Shown here: positions 52,352-62,114 of the stretch, one piece after another
Numbering within the stretch: position 1 is the first letter of the stretch
How the letters are laid out: each line of letters begins with the position of its first letter
Source: Telmatactis stephensoni
Taxonomy: Eukaryota > Cnidaria > Anthozoa > Actiniaria > Isophelliidae
Assembly: GCA_029948255.1 (NCBI GenBank)
Contig: JALIZF010001777.1
Coordinates: 48,501-112,500, forward strand
Direction of reading: 5' to 3'
Length of the DNA: 64,000 bases
The notes under the pieces: model-generated
What the model was told of the DNA's origin: nothing
The model's database searches: none
What the model saw: the letters and a program-made list of their open reading frames with translations, nothing else
Translations under genes and position numbers: made by a program

Positions 52352-53683
52352 ATGGCTTTCGTTCACCCTCACTCGACACCTTGTACCAAAAGTGAAGCAG
52401 ATTTATTTACAGTACCTTCTACTCAGATTGCTGTAGACAAAGGACAGTGGATTGACCATCGACCAATTTCTGCTCTGTCTTCATCATCCCCCATTGAATT
52501 TTCCGTTAAAGGAACAGAGAATTACTTGGATTTAGCCAAGACCATGCTGTTCGTTCGTCTAAAAATCACCAAAGCCAATGGAACAAACCTTGACAGTGGG
52601 GAAAAAACTGCCCCCGTGAACCTACTGTTACAGAGCTTGTTTAAGCAGGTGGATGTGTATCTCAATGGAATCTTAATCACCCAATCCACTGGTACTTACA
52701 GTTATAAAAGTATGTTGGAAACTCTACTAAACTATGGTTCAGCTGCCAAAAAATCCCACCTCACCGGAAGTCTGTACTACAAAGATACTGCAGGTGCAAT
52801 GGATGAGACGGACTGCACAGGAGGTGGAGCTAATGCTGGACTCAAATCCCGCTATAGTTTTACCCAAGAAAGTAATATCATAGACTTGTTTGGACCTCTT
52901 CACTGTGACATACTATTCTGTGAACGACTTCTGCTAAATCACGTGGATGTAACGTTCAAATTAACTCCTAATACACCTGCGTTCGCATTGATGTCTGGTG
53001 AAACTACTCCAAATTTCAAAATTGTCATCCAATCTGCCGTTCTGAAAGTACGCTCAGTCAAAGTGAGCCCCACACTACAACTGCACCATTTGAATGAACT
53101 CAAAAAGGGAGAGAATGCCAAGTACCCCATGCGCAGAGTGGACTGCAAGACGTACACAATCCCTAGAGGCGATCCGTCCCTGTTTAAAGATGATTTGTTC
53201 AATGGACTGGTTCCCAAAAGAGTAGTTATTGGGATGGTTGACTCTGACGCCTTCAATGGCAGCTACACCAAGAATCCATACAATTTCAAACTGTATAAGG
53301 CTAATTCCATTAAACTCACTGTGGATGGAGAGTTGATCCCCTTTCAAATCCTCACTCTGAAACTAGCGAGTGCTAGCGAAACAAACTTCATGGAGGCGTA
53401 TCAGACCTTGTTCTCCGGAACCGGAAGACTGTTTGCAGACTCAGGCATTGATATCAGTAGAGCTGATTACAACCAAGGGTACTCCCTCATGGCCTTTGAT
53501 TTAACTCCAGACCTTTGTAGTACATCTGATCATTTCAACCAGAAACTGAAGGGGAACGTATCTCTGGAAATACAGTTCAACAGTGGTTTGACTAACACTG
53601 TCAATTTGATTGTATTTGGGGAATTTGAATCCATTGTAGAAATTGACTATTCAAGGCACGTCACTTTTGATTACACAGCATGA
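52352..53683 (+). CDS. Major capsid protein, double-jelly-roll type
   Basis: Intact 443-aa ORF starting 3 nt after the core-like stop. Beta-rich throughout, with the family block 'LLQSLFKQVDVYLNGILITQ' near residue 100 and 'SMLETLLNYGSAAKKSHL' after it, characteristic of Polinton/adintovirus capsids (annotated in many invertebrates as F54H12.2-like). Shorter than many Polinton hexon-type capsids but ends with a complete C-terminal domain. Forms the pseudohexameric shell with the penton-like protein at 62758-63546. The TGA overlaps the protease ATG in an ATGA. Confidence 0.85.
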   Translation: MAFVHPHSTPCTKSEADLFTVPSTQIAVDKGQWIDHRPISALSSSSPIEFSVKGTENYLDLAKTMLFVRLKITKANGTNLDSGEKTAPVNLLLQSLFKQVDVYLNGILITQSTGTYSYKSMLETLLNYGSAAKKSHLTGSLYYKDTAGAMDETDCTGGGANAGLKSRYSFTQESNIIDLFGPLHCDILFCERLLLNHVDVTFKLTPNTPAFALMSGETTPNFKIVIQSAVLKVRSVKVSPTLQLHHLNELKKGENAKYPMRRVDCKTYTIPRGDPSLFKDDLFNGLVPKRVVIGMVDSDAFNGSYTKNPYNFKLYKANSIKLTVDGELIPFQILTLKLASASETNFMEAYQTLFSGTGRLFADSGIDISRADYNQGYSLMAFDLTPDLCSTSDHFNQKLKGNVSLEIQFNSGLTNTVNLIVFGEFESIVEIDYSRHVTFDYTA

Positions 53684-54141
53684 ACACCCACCAGCTGAAA
53701 GAAGTTCTTAGGAATGACCCCATAACACAAGCTAAGTTTTGTGGGGTGTTTGCTGAAAACGACCTACCAAAGAAACTAGACGTCTATCCGTGTGGTTTCA
53801 TCGCCAATACGGACCCTAAAGATCAACCAGGGCGACACTGGGTGGCGTTTTACTTTCCATCAGAACAAGAAGGGGAATTTTTTGATAGTTATGGACAGCC
53901 GCCTGAATTTTACAGCCCTCACTTTGTCAAGTTTCTGAACCAAAACTGTCGACAATGGACTTTTAATAAAAAAGAACTTCAAAATACATTGACTGCGGTC
54001 TGTGGAGAATATTGTGTGTTTTATTTACTACACCGTGCACGCGGTTTTAGCATGAGTCATGTAGTGAACTGTTTTACATCAGATAAGATGAAAAACGACC
54101 GAAAGGTCTATCAATTTGTAATGAGATTATTGACACAATAA
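53680..54141 (+). CDS. Adenain-type maturation cysteine protease
   Basis: Intact 153-aa ORF. Catalytic residues in adenain order: His53 ('GRHWVAFYF'), Asp69 ('FFDSYG'), Gln101 region, and Cys108 ('VCGEYCVFYLLH'). Known role: cleaves capsid and core precursors during virion maturation; this fold is a Polinton hallmark. It overlaps the capsid stop by 4 nt, so translation may depend on reinitiation. Converges with the minus-strand gene ending at 54200. Confidence 0.9.
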   Translation: MNTHQLKEVLRNDPITQAKFCGVFAENDLPKKLDVYPCGFIANTDPKDQPGRHWVAFYFPSEQEGEFFDSYGQPPEFYSPHFVKFLNQNCRQWTFNKKELQNTLTAVCGEYCVFYLLHRARGFSMSHVVNCFTSDKMKNDRKVYQFVMRLLTQ

Positions 54142-54199
54142 ACAACACTTGAAATTAGCTAATGAATTAAGTCTTTAATTCAAAACAAAGTTTACAACA

Positions 54200-54973
54200 T
54201 CAATCATAGGGTGAAACCCATTCTAAACCTCTTTTTCCCTGAGGAGCAACTCTCGTCCTCCTTCTCTGTAAGTTGGGAGAAATGGGTCGTTTTCTAGGAC
54301 GAGTGGGCGGAGTTGGAAACAACGACGGCGAACCACTTGTAGGTGTGGAAGGAAGAATTCTTGGTCTGCTCTTGAAAGTGGACAACATTTTTCTTCGCTC
54401 TTCATTCCGCACGAAATCCTCAGGGGTGTTCAATTTTGCCAAAACTTTGGTAAATTCATCTCTTCCGGTGGGAGAAAACCCTTTACGAGTCCTCAGAGCA
54501 TCATTCACGAGATCAGTGATACTCGACCCATGAATTGGTTTCCCCTCCAAAGACACCACACCCTTGTCATCCCATTGGACGCTTTCAGGAGATCTTTTCA
54601 TCCATTGTAGCAATCCTTCTGCCTGACTCTTAAACTTCCTTGGAACAGTCTTCAGTATCTCAGACTCACTCACAGACTGAACTTCTTGTGGTTGTTGTTG
54701 GGTTACCTGTGGTAGCCCGGAGGTGGATTGAATCTTCACGGTGGGGACGTGACTTTCTCTTTGTTCTTGCAAATTCAAAAACCTTTGGAACAGTTGCTCG
54801 TGATTCTTGAGTTTAAGTTCGTCTGGTAGTTGGGAATTATCCAGAGTTTGATTCATTTCTTGATTGAGTGAGCTCATAGACTTTACTAGCGGTGACGTTT
54901 GTATTTCTGCTCTTTGATGAATAAGGTTCAACACATCTTCTGGAACTAACACCATTTTTTTATTGTACTTCAT
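54200..54973 (-). CDS. Unknown Polinton protein, partly disordered, 257 aa
   Basis: Intact ORF, ATG overlapping the upstream gene's stop by 4 nt (54970-54973). The N-terminal ~75 residues are helical ('MVLVPEDVLNLIHQRAEIQT'). The middle is Gln/Ser/Pro-rich with low complexity. A conserved-looking segment around 110-190 includes 'KSQAEGLLQWMKRSPESVQW'. The tail is Pro/Arg/Ser-rich. No membrane segment. Such proteins recur beside the ATPase in cnidarian Polintons, but I cannot assign a function; scaffold or core roles are conceivable. Confidence 0.65.
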   Translation of the reverse strand: MKYNKKMVLVPEDVLNLIHQRAEIQTSPLVKSMSSLNQEMNQTLDNSQLPDELKLKNHEQLFQRFLNLQEQRESHVPTVKIQSTSGLPQVTQQQPQEVQSVSESEILKTVPRKFKSQAEGLLQWMKRSPESVQWDDKGVVSLEGKPIHGSSITDLVNDALRTRKGFSPTGRDEFTKVLAKLNTPEDFVRNEERRKMLSTFKSRPRILPSTPTSGSPSLFPTPPTRPRKRPISPNLQRRRTRVAPQGKRGLEWVSPYD

Positions 54974-55299
54974 TTTGTAAATAAGTTTCCAAGAGCGGTC
55001 AAAACAGGAGGCAAGAGAAGGGCTAAGAGATTCCCACCGCGTTGATTAAGCTGTTCTTTCTTCCTTTTTAAGGACACTTTTTTATCGGCTAAAGCGTGCA
55101 AAAGACGACGGTAGCGTATTAACTTCTTACTCTGAGTTTCACTGATTGGTATTACACCTCGTAGGAAATTGAGCGAGATTTCGGCCAGACACTTGAGAAG
55201 ATCAACGTGACAAGTTTCTAAGATAGCCTTTCGTTGTTTTCTATTAGAACGAGCCAAAACACGCAGCAGATCTAAGTTGTGTTTCATGCGCTGAGACAT
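54970..55299 (-). CDS. Small basic protein with hydrophobic C-terminus, 109 aa
   Basis: Start chosen at the ATG 55299 (the frame is open a little further upstream from a TTG). Basic, helical body with many Arg/Lys ('RSNRKQRKAILETC'), then 'GGNLLALLLPPVLTALGNLF', a Gly-Gly followed by a strongly hydrophobic segment. The GG could be an adenain-type cleavage site and the tail a membrane-active peptide, comparable in layout to adenovirus pVI or pX. This is inference. It lies 34 nt after the ATPase stop. Confidence 0.65.
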   Translation of the reverse strand: MSQRMKHNLDLLRVLARSNRKQRKAILETCHVDLLKCLAEISLNFLRGVIPISETQSKKLIRYRRLLHALADKKVSLKRKKEQLNQRGGNLLALLLPPVLTALGNLFTK

Positions 55300-55332
55300 G
55301 ATCAAATGATTCAAAACGTCTGGTACAAGCGT

Positions 55333-56277
55333 TTATGTACGTTTCACGTAGGCTACTTGTTGTTCGTCTGGAAAAATCGACGTTCGAAGACGGAAATCAT
55401 TAGCCGTTGTTGGGTGAAGATCCAATAACAGATATCCGTAGGGCTGTTTAGTCGAATCTTCATAGGCTTCCATAACACGAGCAACCTCACGGGGGAAAGC
55501 CTGTTTTGCTAATGTAGAGATCCCTAAGGCATCACGAGGGTTTTTAAAAGCGACAATGTAATGGGTGTTGAGAGAAATGGTCCTGGAATACCTTCCGGGC
55601 GGAAAAAGATTCTGTACCAAATTTATGCAGTTAATTCCCCGATGGTGAGATCCCTTCGTGATTAAGTCCACCATTGAGTCTTTTTTCACACTTTCATTCA
55701 TCAAATCATCCAGCACCAAAAGACCTGGAGTTTTATCAAAGAGGGAGTAGATGTCCTCTGGAAATCCCTCTACAAATTGAATGTTTGGAATCTCCCTCTC
55801 CATAATGAGAAAACGGGGTTGATATTCTCCATAACAATAGACTATCTTATGAATGGGCTGGTCAAACATGTCATTGACACAACGTAAAAGTTTTTCAGTC
55901 CAACATGTCTTCCCACAGGAGGTTGAACCATAGGCAATTATAGAGGTGGGGCTTTTAAATCGAACATCCATTCTGTGCGACAGTTGATATTGAACTAAAT
56001 CATCTTTAGATGGTATGTGGTTTATATTCATCACACGCACACGCTCCAACCAGAGTTTTCGTTCTTTTAAATCCAGGTTGTGAACACCAGCTAAATGATT
56101 TGGTAATCTCAACAGATTCGTTTTAAAACAACCGGGAATGGGACAGTCTTTGCGCTTTCGCTGCACCATCTTAAATGATGACTGTTGCACAATCTCCCAT
56201 ATTTTATATCTTTCATTCGATATTCCCAGAGAAAATTTGCTCACGTTCACATTTTTTTTCTTCAAAAACTTCGTCAT
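55333..56277 (-). CDS. Genome-packaging ATPase (FtsK/HerA-type, A32-like)
   Basis: Intact 314-aa ORF from ATG 56277; an alternative Met at residue 37 (56169) is just before the zinc-finger-like 'CPIPGCFKTNLLRLPNHLAG' region. P-loop domain: Walker A 'GSTSCGKT' (117-124), Walker B 'LLVLDD' (186-191), sensor-like 'LVQNLFPPGRY' (220-230). Known role: pumps DNA into preformed capsids. The N-terminal zinc-binding CxxxxC..H..H may contact DNA or the capsid. First gene of a minus-strand cluster with the small and disordered proteins. Confidence 0.9.
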   Translation of the reverse strand: MTKFLKKKNVNVSKFSLGISNERYKIWEIVQQSSFKMVQRKRKDCPIPGCFKTNLLRLPNHLAGVHNLDLKERKLWLERVRVMNINHIPSKDDLVQYQLSHRMDVRFKSPTSIIAYGSTSCGKTCWTEKLLRCVNDMFDQPIHKIVYCYGEYQPRFLIMEREIPNIQFVEGFPEDIYSLFDKTPGLLVLDDLMNESVKKDSMVDLITKGSHHRGINCINLVQNLFPPGRYSRTISLNTHYIVAFKNPRDALGISTLAKQAFPREVARVMEAYEDSTKQPYGYLLLDLHPTTANDFRLRTSIFPDEQQVAYVKRT

Positions 56278-56367
56278 TCAAATTTTACTCAAAAACATTT
56301 ATCATTCAAAATTTGACTATAAAAATTTTTCAGTTAAAAAAATGTCATTCCAAACCCATTTTTCTCT

Positions 56368-56375
56368 CTTTTATA
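56368..56375 (-). promoter_or_regulatory. TATA box TATAAAAG of the ATPase cluster
   Basis: Reverse complement reads TATAAAAG, 91 nt before the ATPase ATG. Identical to the boxes at 49816 and 51721. Directly adjoins the tandem repeat at 56391-56580. Confidence 0.6.
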
Positions 56376-56390
56376 ACCCAAGAGAGGGCC

Positions 56391-56580
56391 ACTAGGGCCA
56401 CCTTTTCGTGTTTTAGGGTTTCTCAAACCTATGGTAGGGCCATTAGGGCCACTAGGGCCACCTTTTCGTGTTTCAGGGTTTCTAGAACCTATGGTAGGGC
56501 CACTAGGGCCACCTTTCCGTGTTTCAGGGTTTTCTAGAACCTATGGTAGGGCCTTTAGGGCCACTAGGGCCACTTTTTTC
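56391..56580. repeat. Tandem repeat, 50-60 bp unit, about four copies, upstream of the ATPase promoter
   Basis: Units of AGGGCCACTAGGGCCACC followed by TTTCGTGTTTCAGGGTTTCT-type sequence and ACCTATGGTAGGGCC. The first two are exactly 60 bp apart. Contains nested GGGCCAC/GGGCCATT sub-repeats. The rest of the ATPase-polymerase gap (56581-56899) is AT-rich with nothing recognised. Confidence 0.8.
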
Positions 56581-59500
56581 GTGTTATAGAACCCACGAGA
56601 GGCCCACTCTTTTTTTTTATGTTCAAGGACTTAGTAAATTAAACTTATATGAGACATGATAGCCACACTTTCATGTTCTCTAAAATTGTTTATTGTTTAT
56701 ATATCAACTTATATAGATTAACATGTATATACACTAGTTCTAAGTTACCTTTTAGTTAATATTGGAATGACCGTAGGCTAAGGTAGGCACCCCAATCCTC
56801 ATAAAATGTATACGTTTGTCATCATAGTGTGACAAAACCTATCTTATTCATATCGATAGTAATAAAGTTGATGTTTATAAGCTACGTATTTGTTTCATAT
56901 TAGCCATGGTTCTTTTTACGCTCAAGCAAACAATCTCTATAGTGGGTATGTCGTATGTCTCGTTTCGTAACATTTTTGGCGATACCTTTGGCGGTCTTCT
57001 TTTCTATTTGTTTGTTGTTTTCATGGTATAGGAGGGAGTACATTTTAGGGCGTAGGCCAATGAACTCTTCGATGGGAAGACCATGGGTCTCGTCCTTCAT
57101 CTTTCCAAGTACTTTTTTATTACGAGTGCTGTACAAGGGGTGATTTCGATCATACTCTGCTGTATCAAACAAATCGAGGTCCTGGCCCATGTCCTGGTAG
57201 ACATCATCTGTTCTAATATCGTAGCACAAGGAATCTGTGTCGGTAAACAGGAGGGTTGCTTGGTCTCCATATTTTGATTTCATGTAATTATAATGGAAGT
57301 CGTACATCAACACCTTGGATAGGTCCAGGATGCAGAAACCTACATAGATGGGCCGGTTGAGGTACAGGGAAGGCTTTTTCATGTTGACGCCCACCAAGTT
57401 CTCATCAAAAATGCGGAAGTAGTCAAACAGGGGTGATGCTGTCAATTTCTTGAGCTGTTTTTCTGTGTTGATCAATTTCACGTTCACTCTTTTTCGTAAG
57501 TTTTCCATAGTTTTACCAAACACCGAGTTGTTCATCAATTTGAAAAAGTCTTTTTCAAAGTCGTTACGTGCATGTTTTCTCTTTTCTGTATTGAAGTCGA
57601 TATATTTCTTGAGCCAGGGGCTTTGGTTAAGACTGCGTGACACGGTGATTCCTGGTCAGTCTCATGCCCAGGGACAAGTACTGCTGGAGGTTACGGTAAT
57701 GCAGTACATAGTGGTGCTTGTCGTGGAGGTTGGTTGCGAGTTTCTGTGTGGGCAGGTAGTTCATTTGTAGGTCGTCCATGAGGTCCTGGTAGTAAGGGGA
57801 CAATCACTCTTGTGGAACTTTTAGTTTCTCTGGGGCTAGGGGGTAGTCGTTGTGGAGGGCGTGCAGTTCTGGTGGGTACTCCAAATCCACTTCCAGGATA
57901 TACCCCTCTTCACCATCGGTTGGAATAGTCATGACATCTAAATGTTCTATCTCGCCAGGACTCAGCCACCCGAAATTGTTGACCGGAAGGGACTGTGACA
58001 TCGCCCAACCATAAAGGTTGTTTGCGTCCAAATACATAATTTAATTAATCTTTAATTTAGGATCATAGTCTGAAACGTAAGGGTTGTTCGCTTTGGCATG
58101 ACGATGAGTGATCATCGATATGCCGCCACGTAACCCCTCTTCTAAAAACAAGTACATGTCTGGGTCTGTGAGTAATTCCAACTCGATCCCTGTCATCTTT
58201 AAACAAGCCTGCCATGACAAGCCGGGGGACGTATAAAAGTGACCTGGGTCGAGTTGGTAATATTCCAGACAGACGTCTCTAAAGTTCTCAAAAACTTCTG
58301 CTAATAACAACACATCTGATTTCAAGTACAAGTCGTGATAGTCACCTAAGGTTCCTACGATGAAAAGTCCGAAACACCTGCTGCGCATGCACATAATCAC
58401 TTTCAGGGATCGTGCTACCCGTCAACGAACTGTAAAAGCGATCAATGGTTGGCAAACAGGGTTCTTCAAACTTCTCAAAACTATCCATGTACTCGTAGGG
58501 GTACACCCCTTTCCTCAACAGGAGAGGGACTTTATCCTCCTCTACATGCTTTTTCAGTATTTTAAACTTATCATCTCCTTCCTTATTTAAATTGCTGACT
58601 AAGTGTTCCAAGGAACTGTTCAAAAATTGTAGGGAATCGATAAACACTAAATTTCCTACCGTGAAGGAAATGTATTTCTCCGTGTTGTTGGGAATGCAAC
58701 TGATCTTTTCCGAAGTTAATTTACCAAGTCCTTGCATGATTAAGTGACTGTCATACCCACGGAGGTTATGCAACACGAGAGGAATCTTACCCGTAAACTT
58801 GTAATTCAAATTGCATTCATTATGGGCCGCCCCCCCGATACAACCCCGTCAAATGACAATGATCATGAACTCGATCCGCCCCGAGGAGACCCACACAAAT
58901 ATGACAGTCTGTTGCTGTTTGAAATTCCCGCTCCTGGTCTTCTGTGATATTCATAGGGACTACCCTCTTTAAAATCTCTGAAATTTGCTTCTCCTCTTCC
59001 TGTAAACATTCTAAAAACCTATCGACTGCATCTTCTCTCCGGTATACAACAGGGGGATTGCAAAAATCCTCCACTGTTGACACTACAGTATAACCAAACC
59101 CACAAGGTTTGTGGTGTTGGGTTTTTTTTTGTGTACCCCTTGCATGGTCCTCCAAAGGGGTGTGGTCACATCCCACGAGCAGAGACTCAAAATCCGCATA
59201 AATTATGAAAGGGAGTTTGAGTTGTTTCTGCACCTCTTTGAAGGCCAGGGTGGTATGGTCTTCGTCAGGCAGTTTGATTTTCTGCGGACCGTGTTTACTG
59301 CAGTGAGGTTCGTGATCTTCTAATAAATCTTGCCTGACAAAGCCATGCAAACAGTAGACACAATGAAACATTCGCCCATTATAATTATTCATACTATGTA
59401 ATAACCTATCTAAATCTCTGATCAAACAGTAGTGGCGGGTTCTCATTCTGAGAATACAGTAATAAGTTCACATGAAGCCCCTTTTTCTCTTTGGTGATGT

Positions 59501-60469
59501 AGAGGGGAAAGAGCTCCCCATCTTCAAATCCAAAGACACAGACAGAGATGTCTTGGTTTTGTCGCTCAAATTTAGGGACTTGTTTTATCTCTACAGGATA
59601 GATGATACCCTCCATATTGAGTTCTGACTCATACCTGGTGTAGTTGTACACTCGATGTGGATTTGATCCCCAGGGAACGGGGTGCTTGGCTGCCAGGATG
59701 GACCACGTGAAACATTTCTGGTCTGCATTTTGTATGTTTAACACCGCCTTCTTGTTTTTGATCTTTTTGGGGAGGGGTAAATAGCCAGCTCCTTCTAGGG
59801 GTTTGTAAACTGTTACCCCCAAATCAAGGTGGAGGACCTGGTGAGAGGACAAAATTCATGTTGAGCTTTGTTCTTGTTTTTTTTATTATCATCATCATCA
59901 TCATTACTTACCTGATCCAGCTGCCATCCAGAGCCCTCTCTCTGGTATTCTAAGAAGGAGGTTTTGATTTTTTCCACTGACTCTTCAAAGGCTTTTTCGA
60001 TATCATGAGCATTTGTTGTTTTGTTGCACATACTTCTGAAGTGAGGAGAGGAGGTCTGTTCCTGGCCTTCGGGGGAAGATTTGACCATCTTGACTTTACT
60101 ACATAAAAACCACTTGATTCCCCGATGTTTCTTCAAGTCTTTCTTTAATTTATTGATGATAGCTTTCTTTTTTCCTTCAAGGGTTAGAAGAAGATCGTAT
60201 TTTTCATTTTTCCTTGGGTGGTACTTATGCACTGTGGCATTTCCATTCAGGGCACATTCTGTCTCCTGTCCACCTCCTTGTTGTTCTGTCTATAAAGGAA
60301 CATAATCCATTCAATATAATTTTATGTCACACATTTCAAACATGTATTATCTTTTTAAAACCTACCTCGGTATTATCATCGCCTAACATTTGCCCATCAT
60401 ACTCTTTGAGCATTTCAAGTGGAATGTTTGCCAACTAGGAAAAAGAAATAGAAATTACTGTTAATCCTA

Positions 60470-60900
60470 TTATTGAAATTCGGCCCCTTTTGTGTGCGCA
60501 CTATGAATTGTGTGTGTGTAGGTACCTCAATATACATGACATTGGAGTTCCTGTGTTATGGGACATGCTAGCATGATTATGTGCACACAATGTTATCAAA
60601 TATAAGATAGAAAACTAAAAACTCAGAAAAGTAAAAATTATAGTATTGAGGTTGCACCCCTTTTATGTGTGCACTGTCATTTGTGTGCGCCTGTTACTCA
60701 ATAAGCCCTGTACTAGAGTTCTTGTGTTACAGGACATGCTAATGTGATTAACTTTGCACAATGTGCATCTCACAATGTGATCATGTAACATCATGAACAA
60801 CTCAAAAAAAAATTAGAAAAAAGTAAAAACTACAGTATTGAAGTTGGACCTCATTTGTATGCCTACTATCGTTTAGGGTTGCTATGAGCTACGTGACATG
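60470..60900. repeat. Degenerate ~175-bp tandem repeat in a polymerase intron
   Basis: Three diverged units begin near 60478, 60652 and 60843, each with CCCCTTTTGTGTGCGCACTA-like sequence, then a CATGCTAG/ATGTGATTA stretch. Lies entirely in the intron between exons 60988-61248 and 60366-60434. Confidence 0.65.
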
Positions 60901-60987
60901 CTTGTATGGCTCGGTGATCTAGGAATTCGATTCACAAATGTTTTTGAGTAAATTATAACTAAAACCTTAGAGAAAGTCGAAACTTAC

Positions 60988-61248
60988 TTCGTATTCTTCC
61001 AGTTCCTTGCCGGTGAGTTTTCTTTTCTTCGCAGGCTGAGCACAGTCATTATTATCATGTATGGGACGTTTTCGACTTGATCCACAGGCTTCGTCCTGTA
61101 CATGCCTGTCAAGGTCATGCTGTCTTTTGAAATCTCTGCTACAGCGCAGACAGGTGAACTTTGGGGCAGGCTGGTGGTACTCTCTCACATGCCGCTCTAA
61201 ACTTCTTTTGTGCTTGTAAGATTTCTCACAGAGCGAGCACTGGAAAGT
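60988..61248 (-). other. C2H2 zinc-finger exon of the polymerase gene
   Basis: An 87-codon exon with clean acceptor (CACAG) and donor (GTAAGT). Finger 1 'FQCSLCEKSYKHKRSLERHV' continues to a C2H2 ending. Finger 2 'FTCLRCSRDFKRQHDLDRHV' has Cys as the last ligand. A basic 'AKKRKLTGKELEEYE' tail follows. Reading frames and phases connect it to the two upstream and two downstream small exons. Confidence 0.75.
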
Positions 61249-61379
61249 CTGTGAATGATAAAAATTAGAAATTAACATAAGCTTACTAGTTATCAACTGA
61301 TGAGTAAACAATAAACTCACTCGACCAGAGCATCCTTTTAGGGTTAAAAACTATAAAAATGTTTAAGTAAAATATTCTA

Positions 61380-61800
61380 AAACAAGAAACAGTTTGAAAA
61401 CGAATTTTCATAACTTATTTCTGTGTAAAATTGATGAACCAGCGGCAAATTTGTAGTTCGTAAAAGTTTTCTAATGCAAATTAATTAACAAGCACACAAA
61501 TAGAGATTTCATCTCAAAAGCAGATTTTTTATCCCGCTTCGGTAATCTGTCTCCCGATGAGACAAGAAACAGTTTGAAAACCAATTTCTTAACTTATTTC
61601 TGTGTAGAATTTGTAATGCAAAACTAAAAGGATTCAATGTCTATTTCACAACACAAGTTTTCTAAAGTAAACAAATGTGCACGAACACAGAGGCTCTATA
61701 AATTGTTATCCAAGTTTTAACTCGCTTCGGTAGTCTCCCGATGAGACAAGAAACAGCTTTTTAATCGATTTCCTAAACTTATTTTGCGTAGGTTAAAGGA
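61380..61800. repeat. Degenerate ~180-bp tandem repeat in a polymerase intron
   Basis: Units begin near 61381, 61560 and 61745 with AACAAGAAACAGTTTGAAAA-type sequence followed by ACTTATTTCTGTGTA. CTCGCTTCGGTA..TCTCCCGATGAGAC precedes the second and third. Confidence 0.7.
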
Positions 61801-62114
61801 AAAATACATACTATTTTACTAATGTAAAACAAATTGAAATTCAACTCACTTGTTGCGATGGAAATGGTGCAGCATTTACTTCGGTGTGTGCTTCATGGGC
61901 TCCTTGTGCTTCATGTGCTCCATTCTGTTGAAACAACCAAAGTAAATTAGAGGATGTTCAGAATTCAAAAGAAACCTTAAAAAAGATAAATACTCACCTC
62001 ATCTGGAAAAGTAAGCGCCATCAATCGATCGACTGCCTCGGGAATTTGTTCACTGGAAAGGTCATTGCTGTGAATGTAGTCTTCGAAATCTTGTAAAGAA
62101 GTGAATTTGTCCAT

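Larger units (their letters stand above)
56900..62114 (-). pseudogene. Protein-primed DNA polymerase B (spliced, zinc-finger N-terminus), broken
   Basis: Exons by phase-0 GT..AG: 61998-62114 (ATG 62114), 61850-61924, 60988-61248 (zinc fingers), 60366-60434, 59912-60289, then a long last exon 59837-56900. The intron 59838-59911 splits the N-terminal region. Motifs in order: exonuclease I 'YADFES' (~59180), exonuclease II 'GYDSHLI' (~58755), polymerase A 'DANNLYG' (~58025), B 'NSVFGKTMEN' (~57515), C 'TDTDS' (~57235). Known role: replicates linear DNA from a terminal protein. Breaks in the last exon: frameshifts near 59430, 58810-58836 (beside a 7-C run), 58390 and 57645; in-frame TAA near 58038 and TGA at 57804-57806. 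All motifs survive, so the lesions are recent or partly assembly errors. Unless corrected, it is non-functional. Confidence 0.88.

Noticed and set aside
56138..56537. Plus-strand ORFs opposite the ATPase N-terminus and tandem repeat
   Set aside because: Antisense shadow of the ATPase, extended through the tandem repeat.
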